NCBI RefSeq assembly: GCF_001953875.1
Contig: NZ_MQUR01000083.1
Location: 1-34,828, forward strand
From: Streptomyces amritsarensis
GTDB taxonomy: Bacteria; Actinomycetota; Actinomycetes; Streptomycetales; Streptomycetaceae
Length of the DNA: 34,828 nucleotides
Direction of reading: 5' to 3'
Below are positions 6,946-13,768 of the stretch, piece after piece. Positions within the stretch are counted from its first letter, which is position 1; each line of letters starts with the position of its first letter. The position numbers were made by a program, and so were the translations under genes. The notes under the pieces were generated by a model. That model saw only the letters and a list, made by a program, of their open reading frames with translations, had not been told where the DNA came from and made no database searches.

Positions 6946-7743
6946 CGCCCGCCGCATCACCGCGAGCGGCGCCGGGGAGCGGCCGGTCATCTGCTCGACC
7001 TGGAGGACCGCCTGGTGCACCAGCAGGTCCAGGCCGCCCAGGAGATTGCCCCCGCGCCGCGACCAGGCGGCTGCCAGGGCCGTGGGCCAGGGGTCGTAGA
7101 GGACGTCGAAGAGGGTGCCCGGGTCCTTGGGGACCGCCGCGGCCAGTTCGTCGGTGGCTCCGGCCGGGGTGGTCGCGATGACCAGGGGCGCCTCCAGCGC
7201 ACCGGCGGCCTCCGACCAGTGCGCGGTGCGGACGGCCACGCCGAGCCGCTCGCCCCACCGGCGCATCTCGTCGGCGCGCGCCGACGAGCGGACGTACGCC
7301 GTGACCTCGCCGGAGCAGATCCGCGAGAGCGCCGCGAGCGCCGAGGAGGCGGTGGCTCCGGCCCCGAGGACGGCGGCCGAGGACACCTTCTCGACGCCGC
7401 GCTCGTGCAGCGCGGCGACGATCCCGGGGATGTCGGTGTTGTCGCCCAGGCGACGGCCGTCCTCGGTGAGGACGACCGTGTTGACCGCCTCGACGGAGGC
7501 AGCCGTGTCGCTGACGCCGTCCAGCAGCGGGATGACCGCTCGCTTGAGCGGCATCGTCAGCGACAGCCCGGCCCACTCGGGGCCGAGCCCGGAGACGAAC
7601 CCGGGGAGCGCGGCCTCGTCGATCTCGAAGCGGTCGTAGGACCAGTCGTCGAGGCCGAGCTCCTGGTACGCGGCACGGTGCAGCACCGGTGAGAGCGAGT
7701 GCTCGATGGGCGAACCCAGCACCGCGGCCCGTATCCGTGTCAT
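6916..7743 (-). CDS. aroE: Shikimate dehydrogenase
   Basis: 275 residues. It reduces 3-dehydroshikimate to shikimate with NADPH. The substrate-binding serines are in SPIEHSLSP (11-19), the catalytic lysine is Lys67 in TMPLKRA, and the catalytic aspartate is Asp104 in GDNTDIPG. The Rossmann dinucleotide motif is GAGATASSA (127-135). The start is ATG at 7743, 6 nt after the mltG stop, so it is probably co-transcribed with alaS-ruvX-mltG. It is separated from the other aro genes by the 63-residue membrane protein gene. The arrangement mltG-aroE is common in actinobacteria. Confidence 0.94.
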   Translation of the reverse strand: MTRIRAAVLGSPIEHSLSPVLHRAAYQELGLDDWSYDRFEIDEAALPGFVSGLGPEWAGLSLTMPLKRAVIPLLDGVSDTAASVEAVNTVVLTEDGRRLGDNTDIPGIVAALHERGVEKVSSAAVLGAGATASSALAALSRICSGEVTAYVRSSARADEMRRWGERLGVAVRTAHWSEAAGALEAPLVIATTPAGATDELAAAVPKDPGTLFDVLYDPWPTALAAAWSRRGGNLLGGLDLLVHQAVLQVEQMTGRSPAPLAVMRRAGLAALSGAH

Positions 7744-7749
7744 GTCCTG

Positions 7750-9516
7750 CTACCCGCCGTTCTTCTGCTTCTGCCGTTCCTGGAACTCGGCGACGAGCTT
7801 GAGGTGCTCGTCGTAGGTCTTGGTGAAGGTCGTCGTGTTGCCGTCGACCGACACGAAGAACATCCAGCCGCCGTGGTCCGGGTTGAGCGTAGCGGTAAGC
7901 GCGTCCATGCCCGGGTTCCCGATCGGGCCGACCGGCAGGCCCTTGATGAAGTGGGTGTTGTACGGGTTGTTGAACGCCTGGGCTTCCTTGAGGTTGAAGT
8001 TGATCTCGCTCTGGTTCTTGGCGTAGTTGTACGTCGAGTCGAACTCGATCTTCTGGTTCGTGACGTCGTTGGTCTTCTTCATGCGGTTGTAGACGACCTC
8101 GGACATCTTGCGGAAGTCGTCGTGGTTCTTGCCCTCGGCGTTGACGAGGCTGGCGACCGTGACGACCTGGAGCGGGTTCTCCAGCCCCAGCTCCTTGGCC
8201 TTGGCCTCGATGCCGAGTTCCAGGTACTTGTCGGAGGCGTTCTTGACCATCTGCCTGAGCAGGGACTCGGGCGTGCTGTCCTTGCTGAGGTCGTAGCGCG
8301 TCGGGAACAGGAAGCCCTCGAGCGGGTCCATGAGCTTGGGGTTGTTGCCCGCCCAGGTCGGCAGCCCCAGGTTCTTGGCCTCGCGCAGGGCGATCTCCTT
8401 GGTGGTGCCCTCCGGCTTGCCCAGCTTCTTGTCGATCGCCTCGTACACCTTGGTGTTGCGCATGCCCTCGGTGACGGTGATCACGTTGAGCTTGGTGGGG
8501 TCGATCATCAGCGCGACGGCGGCCGCACCCGACATCTTCTTGTTCATCGGGTAGACACCGGGCTGGATGGACTTGCCCTTGGGGTTGGCGTTCGCCGCGT
8601 CGACGAACGCCTGGGCGCTGGCGACGACGCCTGCCTCCTTGAGGATGCGGCCCATCTGGCCCAGTCCCGCGCCCTTGGGGATCTCCACGTCGACCACTTC
8701 GCCGGCGCCCTCGCCGGCGAAGTCCTCGGCGGGGGCGAACCGCTCCTTGAGGTAGCTGTAGCCGTAGTAGCCGCCGCCGCCGACCACGCCGAGGATGACC
8801 ACGGCCGCGATCAGGCAGGCCATGCCGCTGCGCTGCTTGGGCTTGCCGCCCTTCGAGCGGCCGCCGCGGCGGCCCGAGGGCTCGTCGCCGTCACCGTCGT
8901 CGTCGCCGTCGCGGCCGGAGGCGCCGCCGACCGGGAGGTCCTCCTCGGGCTCCTCCTGCTCGACCGGTTCCGGCTCCAGGTGGCGCCGGCCGGGGGGCTG
9001 CGGGGGCGGGAAGGCCTCGTCCGTGCCGTAGAGGTCCGGGGTCTCCCCCGGGTAGCCGACCGAGGGCTGCTGGGCGTAGTTCGCTCCGGCGTACGGGTCG
9101 GTCTGCACCGCGGCCGTGTACTGGCCCTGGCCGGTGTCCCAGCCCTGGCTGTCGTACACCGGCTGCTGGGGCCCGCCCTGCGGCTGCGCGTACTGCTGCT
9201 GCTGGTACTGCTGCTGGGCCGGCTGCGGGGCGTACCCCTGCTGCTGCGGCTGCTGCGGCTGCTGGGCGTACTGCTGCTGCGCGTACTGCTGCTGCGGGTA
9301 TTCGGGGTACTGCTGGTACTCCTGGTAATCCTGGTACTGCGGCTGCTGGGGATGCTGCTGCTGGTACTGGGGCTCCTGCTGGTACTCCTGCTGCGGCGCA
9401 CCGGCGTACGGCACCTGGCCCTGCTGGGTCTGGTGCCCGGTCCACCCCTGGTCCCCGTACAGGGGGTCCTCAGGGTGCCAGGGTTCGGGGCCACGGCCCC
9501 GGCCATACTCAGTCAT
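7750..9516 (-). CDS. mltG: Endolytic transglycosylase MltG with long Gln/Tyr-rich cytoplasmic tail
   Basis: 588 residues. Layout: residues 1-160 low-complexity, very rich in Gln, Tyr and Pro (core 31-120); 180-230 acidic then basic linker; membrane helix 231-255; LysM-like part and YceG catalytic domain about 275-585 outside the membrane. The enzyme cuts nascent glycan strands and limits their length. The catalytic glutamate is probably Glu461 in ASLVNAEGK; the family motif YNTHFIKGLPVGPIGNPG (519-536) is present. I placed the start at ATG 9516 (MTEYGRGRGPEPW), which has an AGGGGA ribosome site 4 nt upstream; an in-frame ATG 48 nt earlier is less likely. The tail is far longer than in E. coli MltG, where the cytoplasmic part is only a few residues. 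Confidence 0.92.
   Translation of the reverse strand: MTEYGRGRGPEPWHPEDPLYGDQGWTGHQTQQGQVPYAGAPQQEYQQEPQYQQQHPQQPQYQDYQEYQQYPEYPQQQYAQQQYAQQPQQPQQQGYAPQPAQQQYQQQQYAQPQGGPQQPVYDSQGWDTGQGQYTAAVQTDPYAGANYAQQPSVGYPGETPDLYGTDEAFPPPQPPGRRHLEPEPVEQEEPEEDLPVGGASGRDGDDDGDGDEPSGRRGGRSKGGKPKQRSGMACLIAAVVILGVVGGGGYYGYSYLKERFAPAEDFAGEGAGEVVDVEIPKGAGLGQMGRILKEAGVVASAQAFVDAANANPKGKSIQPGVYPMNKKMSGAAAVALMIDPTKLNVITVTEGMRNTKVYEAIDKKLGKPEGTTKEIALREAKNLGLPTWAGNNPKLMDPLEGFLFPTRYDLSKDSTPESLLRQMVKNASDKYLELGIEAKAKELGLENPLQVVTVASLVNAEGKNHDDFRKMSEVVYNRMKKTNDVTNQKIEFDSTYNYAKNQSEINFNLKEAQAFNNPYNTHFIKGLPVGPIGNPGMDALTATLNPDHGGWMFFVSVDGNTTTFTKTYDEHLKLVAEFQERQKQKNGG
9157..9426 (-). repeat. Gln/Tyr-rich low-complexity repeat inside mltG
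   Basis: Codes MltG residues 31-120. The unit is irregular, mostly QQYAQ / QQPQ / YQQ, written with near-uniform CAG and TAC codons, so the DNA is a run of imperfect CTG/GTA-type repeats on the plus strand. Length is likely to vary between strains by slippage. Confidence 0.85.
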
Positions 9517-9645
9517 CGGTCCCCTAGAGCCGCGAGACGCGGGGCCGAGGACTCCGTCGTCCATGGCACCCGGTTCCGCCTCTTTGACGGTGGGCGACGG
9601 CTGTTCGAATGCCGTCTCATCGCGCGGAACGTTACCGTATCGCGA

Positions 9646-10116
9646 TCAGACAACCACTTCGACGCACTCGCCAGGCGGATTACCCGATACCCGTTCGGTC
9701 TCAAGAGCGTTCTGAAGGATCACCACAGCGGCGGCCTGGTCGATGACCGACCTGCCCTTCTTGGCGTTCCTGCCGGAGGCCCTCAGCCCTTGGGCGGCGG
9801 TGACCGTGGTCATCCGCTCGTCCACCAGACGGACCGTCACCGGTTTGATGCCCTTGGCGAGTTCGCCGGCGAAGGCGCGCACCTTGGCCGCGGCCGGCCC
9901 CTCCCGCCCGCTGAGCGAGCGGGGGAGGCCGACCACGACTTCGAGGGGCTCGTACTCCTCGACGAGCTGCCGCAGCCGCCGGTGGGCGAAGGGGATGTCC
10001 CGGCCCGGAACGGTTTCCACCGGTGTGGCCAACACCCCATCGGGGTCGCAGGACGCGACCCCGATCCGGGCGTCCCCGACGTCGATGGCCAGTCGGCGGC
10101 CGCGGCGCAGAGTCAT
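9646..10116 (-). CDS. ruvX: Holliday-junction resolvase-like nuclease RuvX (YqgF)
   Basis: 156 residues, RNase H-like YqgF fold. The opening RLAIDVGDARIGVASCD (8-24) holds the first catalytic aspartate (Asp13), and LVDERMTTVTA plus SVIDQAAAVVILQ carry the remaining acidic residues. In E. coli the family works in pre-16S rRNA 5' end maturation; in mycobacteria it has been shown to resolve Holliday junctions. The start is ATG at 10116, 2 nt after the alaS stop, giving tight coupling. A 129-nt gap follows before mltG. Gene order alaS-ruvX-mltG-aroE is conserved in actinobacteria. Confidence 0.93.
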   Translation of the reverse strand: MTLRRGRRLAIDVGDARIGVASCDPDGVLATPVETVPGRDIPFAHRRLRQLVEEYEPLEVVVGLPRSLSGREGPAAAKVRAFAGELAKGIKPVTVRLVDERMTTVTAAQGLRASGRNAKKGRSVIDQAAAVVILQNALETERVSGNPPGECVEVVV

Positions 10117-10118
10117 CG

Positions 10119-12788
10119 TCAGACCGTCTCGACGACGAGGCGCTCGACGGCGCTGATGGCCTCCGGGACTGCGGCCGGGTTCTGGCCGCCGCCCTGGGCG
10201 ACGTCCGGCTTGCCGCCACCGCCGCCGCCGAGGGTCTTGGCGGCCGTGCGGACCAGGTCGCCGGCCTTGAGACCGCGCTCGCGGGCGGCATCGTTGGTGG
10301 CGATCACGGTCAGCGGGCGGTCGTTCGCCACGGTGAAGAGGGCCACGACGGCCGGACGGTCGCCGGGGATGCGGCCGCGGACGTCGAGGACCAGCTTGCG
10401 CAGGTCGTCGGCGCCGATGCCGTCCGCCACCTGGCCGACGACGAGGGCGACACCCTTGATGTCCTGGGCGTTCCGGGCGAGCCCGGCGGCGGCCTGGAGG
10501 ACCTTCTCCGCGCGGAACTTCTCGATCTCCTTCTCGGCGTCCTTCAGCTTGCCGAGCATGGCGGCGATCTTCTCCGGCAGTTCCTCCGGACGGCCCTTGA
10601 CCAGCTCCTGGAGCTGGGCGACGACCGTGTGCTCCTTCGCGAGGAAGTTGTACGCGTCGACGCCGACGAGGGCCTCCACACGGCGCACGCCGGACCCGAT
10701 GGAGGACTCGCCGAGCAGCTTCACCAGGCCCAGCTGGGCGGTGTTGCCGACGTGCGTGCCGCCGCACAGCTCCTTGGAGAAGTCGCCGATGGTCACGACG
10801 CGGACCCGCTCGCCGTACTTCTCGCCGAACTCGGCGATGGCACCCTGCTTCTTCGCCTCGTCGATGCTCATGATCTCGGCGGTCACTTCGAGCTCGCGCG
10901 AGAGCACGTCGTTGATCTTCTGCTCGACGTCGGTGAGGACCGAGCCGGGGACGGCGTTCGGGGAGCCGAAGTCGAAGCGGAAGCGGCCGGGGCTGTTCTC
11001 CGAACCGGCCTGGGCGGCGGTCGGTCCGAGCGCGTCGCGCAGCGCCTGGTGGGTCAGGTGCGTGGCCGAGTGGGCGCGGGCGATGGCCCGGCGGCGCCTG
11101 ACATCGATGGCGGCGTACGCGGAAGCGCCCACCGTCACCTCGCCGACCTGCACGGATCCCTTGTGCACGGAGACGCCCGGGACCGGCTGCTGGACGTCGC
11201 GGACCTCGATGACGGCGCCGGTGTCGAGCTTGATCCGGCCCTGGTCGGCGAGCTGGCCGCCGCCCTCGGCGTAGAAGGGGGTGCGGTCGAGGACGACCTC
11301 GACCTCGTCGCCCTCGGAGGCGGCGGGCGCGGAGACGCCGTTGACCAGCAGGCCGACGATGGTGGACTCGCCCTGCGTGGTGGCGTAGCCGGTGAACTCG
11401 GTGGCGCCGGAGCCGTCGGCGATCTCCCGGTAGGCGGACATGTCCGCGTGGCCGGTCTTCTTGGCCTTGGCGTCGGCCTTGGCGCGGTCGCGCTGCTCCT
11501 GCATCAGGCGGCGGAAGCCGGGCTCGTCCACGGAGAGGCCCTGCTCGGCGGCCATCTCCAGGGTGAGGTCGATCGGGAAGCCCCAGGTATCGTGGAGCAG
11601 GAACGCCTTGTCGCCGGACAGGACCGTGCCGCCGGCGGCCTTGGTCTCGCTCACGGCGGTGTCGAGGATGTTGGTGCCGCCCTTGATGGCCTTCAGGAAG
11701 GCGGCCTCTTCGGCGAGGGCGACGGTCTCGATGCGCTTGCGGTCGGTGATGAGCTCCGGGTACTGCTGGCCCATCGTCTCGATCACGACGTTGATCAGGT
11801 CCTGGACGACCGGACCGGTGGCGCCCATGAGGCGCATGTTGCGGATGGCGCGGCGCATGATGCGGCGCAGCACGTAGCCGCGGCCCTCGTTGCCGGGGGT
11901 GACGCCGTCACCGATGAGCATGGTCGAGGTGCGGATGTGGTCGGCGACCACGCGCAGCGAGACGTCCGTGTGCTGGGCGGCGCCGTACTGCACGCCGGTC
12001 AGCTGGGTGGCCTTGTCCATGACGACGCGCAGGGTGTCGGTCTCGTACATGTTCTGCACGCCCTGCAGGATCATCGCGAGGCGTTCGAGGCCGAGGCCGG
12101 TGTCGATGTTCTTCGACGGCAGCTCGCCGAGGATCGGGAAGTCCTCCTTCCCGTCGCCGGCGCCGCGCTCGTACTGCATGAAGACCAGGTTCCAGATCTC
12201 CACGTAGCGCTCGTCGTTGACGGCCGGGCCGCCCTCGACGCCGAACTCGGGGCCGCGGTCGTAGTTGATCTCGGAGCACGGGCCGCAGGGACCGGGGACG
12301 CCCATGGACCAGAAGTTGTCCTTCTTGCCCAGGCGCTGGATGCGCTCGGCCGGGACGCCGATCTTGTCGCGCCAGATCTGCTCGGCCTCGTCGTCGTCGA
12401 GGTAGACGGTGATCCAGAGCTTCTCCGGCTCCAGGCCGTAGCCGCCGTCCGCCACGGAGCTGGTGAGCAGCTCCCAGGCGTACTTGATGGCGCCTTCCTT
12501 GAAGTAGTCGCCGAAGGAGAAGTTGCCGCACATCTGGAAGAACGTGCCGTGGCGGGTGGTCTTGCCGACCTCTTCGATGTCCGGCGTGCGGACGCACTTC
12601 TGGACGCTGGTGAGCGTCGGGGCCGGCGGCTTGGTCTCACCCAGGAAGTAGGGCTTGAACGGCACCATGCCCGCGGGCACCAGCAGCAGAGTCGGGTCGT
12701 CCGCGATGAGCGACGCCGAAGGGACAACGGCGTGACCGCGCTCCTCGAAGAAGCTCAGCCAGCGGCGGCGGATTTCAGCCGACTCCAT
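10119..12788 (-). CDS. alaS: Alanyl-tRNA synthetase
   Basis: 889 residues, full length. It charges tRNA-Ala; class II catalytic core at the N-terminus (opening SAEIRRRWLSFFEERGH, then VVPSASLI and the motif 2 region near KCVRTPDIEEVGKTTRHGTFF), tRNA-recognition middle, editing domain with zinc-binding HSATHLTHQAL and ELCGGTHVG, and the C-terminal DHHA1-type C-Ala domain with the glycine run GGGGGGKPDVAQGGG. The start is ATG at 12788-12786, overlapping by 1 nt the stop of the small membrane gene upstream (TGATG). No leader with tRNA-sensing structure (T-box) precedes it, as expected with a coding gene directly upstream. Confidence 0.97.
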   Translation of the reverse strand: MESAEIRRRWLSFFEERGHAVVPSASLIADDPTLLLVPAGMVPFKPYFLGETKPPAPTLTSVQKCVRTPDIEEVGKTTRHGTFFQMCGNFSFGDYFKEGAIKYAWELLTSSVADGGYGLEPEKLWITVYLDDDEAEQIWRDKIGVPAERIQRLGKKDNFWSMGVPGPCGPCSEINYDRGPEFGVEGGPAVNDERYVEIWNLVFMQYERGAGDGKEDFPILGELPSKNIDTGLGLERLAMILQGVQNMYETDTLRVVMDKATQLTGVQYGAAQHTDVSLRVVADHIRTSTMLIGDGVTPGNEGRGYVLRRIMRRAIRNMRLMGATGPVVQDLINVVIETMGQQYPELITDRKRIETVALAEEAAFLKAIKGGTNILDTAVSETKAAGGTVLSGDKAFLLHDTWGFPIDLTLEMAAEQGLSVDEPGFRRLMQEQRDRAKADAKAKKTGHADMSAYREIADGSGATEFTGYATTQGESTIVGLLVNGVSAPAASEGDEVEVVLDRTPFYAEGGGQLADQGRIKLDTGAVIEVRDVQQPVPGVSVHKGSVQVGEVTVGASAYAAIDVRRRRAIARAHSATHLTHQALRDALGPTAAQAGSENSPGRFRFDFGSPNAVPGSVLTDVEQKINDVLSRELEVTAEIMSIDEAKKQGAIAEFGEKYGERVRVVTIGDFSKELCGGTHVGNTAQLGLVKLLGESSIGSGVRRVEALVGVDAYNFLAKEHTVVAQLQELVKGRPEELPEKIAAMLGKLKDAEKEIEKFRAEKVLQAAAGLARNAQDIKGVALVVGQVADGIGADDLRKLVLDVRGRIPGDRPAVVALFTVANDRPLTVIATNDAARERGLKAGDLVRTAAKTLGGGGGGKPDVAQGGGQNPAAVPEAISAVERLVVETV

Positions 12789-13132
12789 CAGTGGTCCTCA
12801 TTCCGGTTGTACGAAAGCTTTGGTCGGTTGTCGATCTGGTGGTTCTCGATGGCCCGCAGCCGCCGCGGCCCGGGGAGGGCGGTGACGTTGTCGGGCCGGT
12901 CGGGGTCCTGGTGGAGCCCCAGTGCATCGTTCAGCTCGTCCTCGCGCTGCGTCATTCCCGCTCTGACGTCGAGGGCGAAGTCCTTGAGGCGGTGGCCCGC
13001 CTCCACGGCCTTGTCGGCGGCCTGGGCCGCGAGGCTCTCCGGCGTCAGCTTCTTCAGCTGGCGGTTGACCTTGGTGGTGGCCCACACGCCGGCGGCTGCG
13101 CCGGCGGTGAACCAGAAGGCTCGGCGGAACAT
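12788..13132 (-). CDS. Small membrane-anchored protein (DUF6167-like), function unknown
   Basis: 114 residues. One N-terminal membrane segment (about 4-20, FWFTAGAAAGVWATT), a basic/helical stretch (22-75) that may form a coiled coil, and a polar disordered tail. The opening MFRRAFWFTAGAAAGVWA is typical of a Streptomyces family annotated as DUF6167. Its stop overlaps the alaS start by 1 nt and its start lies 8 nt after the DUF948 gene, so the two small genes lead an operon with alaS. The function is unknown; possible roles in envelope organisation are guesswork. Confidence 0.85.
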   Translation of the reverse strand: MFRRAFWFTAGAAAGVWATTKVNRQLKKLTPESLAAQAADKAVEAGHRLKDFALDVRAGMTQREDELNDALGLHQDPDRPDNVTALPGPRRLRAIENHQIDNRPKLSYNRNEDH

Positions 13133-13140
13133 CGGCGGTC

Positions 13141-13608
13141 TCAGTCCTTCTGCTTCCGGCGCCGGGCGGCCGGCACCGTTCGGCCAACGATCACAGTACG
13201 GCCACCGCCGTCACTTCGCGTACGGCGGGAGGCCTTGGGCGGCACGCCGCCCGATGTCCCGGCATCCCCCTTGCCCAGCGCCTTGCGGACGCCGTAGCCG
13301 AAGGCCGCGACCTTCACGAGGGGTCCGCCGAAGGCGGTGGCCACGGTGGAGGACAGGGCGGAGGCGTTCGAGGTGACCTCCTGGACGTCGCTCGCGATGG
13401 CGTCGACCCGGTCGAGCTGGGTGCGCGCGGAGCGGACGGTGCTGGAGGCGTCGGCCAGAAGGGGTACGGCCTGGTCGGTCACTTCGGACACCAGCTTGGT
13501 GGTCGCCCTGAGGACCTGCGCCAGCCGCACCAGGGCGACGGCGAGGAAGGAGATCAGGATGGCCCAGAAGACGGCCACGATGATCCCGGCCACCTCTACA
13601 CCGGACAC
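13141..13608 (-). CDS. DUF948-family membrane protein
   Basis: 155 residues. Membrane helix at about 5-27 (EVAGIIVAVFWAILISFLAVALV), then a long heptad-like helix (30-100, LRATTKLVSEVTDQAVPLLADASSTV...) as in DUF948 proteins, which look like a membrane-anchored coiled coil, and a basic tail (RRTRSDGGGR ... RRRKQKD). The start is GTG at 13608-13606 with only a weak GAGAG ribosome site. It is the first gene of the operon leading into alaS; its promoter must lie in 13609-13768, shared with a divergent gene. A role in cell envelope or stress has been suggested for relatives, but I see no direct clue here. Confidence 0.87.
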   Translation of the reverse strand: MSGVEVAGIIVAVFWAILISFLAVALVRLAQVLRATTKLVSEVTDQAVPLLADASSTVRSARTQLDRVDAIASDVQEVTSNASALSSTVATAFGGPLVKVAAFGYGVRKALGKGDAGTSGGVPPKASRRTRSDGGGRTVIVGRTVPAARRRKQKD

Positions 13609-13681
13609 GTCACACCGCTCTCTGTCTCTACCCGAACCGCCGGCGCAGCGATTCCTACAAATGGTCCCCCGACCCTATCGC

Positions 13682-13697
13682 GCCGGGGATCCCCGGC
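13682..13697. repeat. 16-bp perfect palindrome in divergent intergenic region
   Basis: GCCGGGGATCCCCGGC reads the same on both strands. It lies 73 nt ahead of the DUF948 gene start and about 70 nt ahead of the ATPase gene start, so it could be an operator serving either. As a transcript it would fold only with a very tight loop, so a DNA-level role is more likely than a terminator. No known regulator is recognised. Confidence 0.4.
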
Positions 13698-13729
13698 CCT
13701 ACCCGAATTCGGGGTCGGGGTCACTCGCC

Positions 13730-13759
13730 TTGGACGCAGCGCATCCGGAGCAGTACGCT
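13730..13759 (+). promoter_or_regulatory. Candidate promoter of the STAND ATPase gene
   Basis: TTGGAC (13730-13735), an 18-nt spacer, TACGCT (13754-13759). The start codon follows 9 nt after the -10, so the mRNA would have a leader of about 3 nt or none. This fits the lack of a ribosome site in front of the ATG. Confidence 0.5.
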
Positions 13760-13768
13760 CCGTGTCCC

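Noticed and set aside
9517..9564. Earlier in-frame ATG for mltG at 9564
   Set aside because: The ATG at 9516 has a better ribosome site (AGGGGA), and the extra 16 residues look like leader sequence.
7699..11274. Plus-strand open frame of 1191 codons opposite mltG, ruvX and alaS
   Set aside because: It is an antisense frame of GC-rich real genes, with Val/Leu/Gly/Arg-rich composition and no motif; mltG, ruvX and alaS on the other strand are certain.
12786..13140. T-box or other amino-acid sensing leader for alaS
   Set aside because: A coding gene overlaps the alaS start by 1 nt, leaving no leader.
10023..13376. Plus-strand open frame of 1117 codons opposite alaS
   Set aside because: Antisense to alaS; composition is typical of a GC-rich shadow frame.
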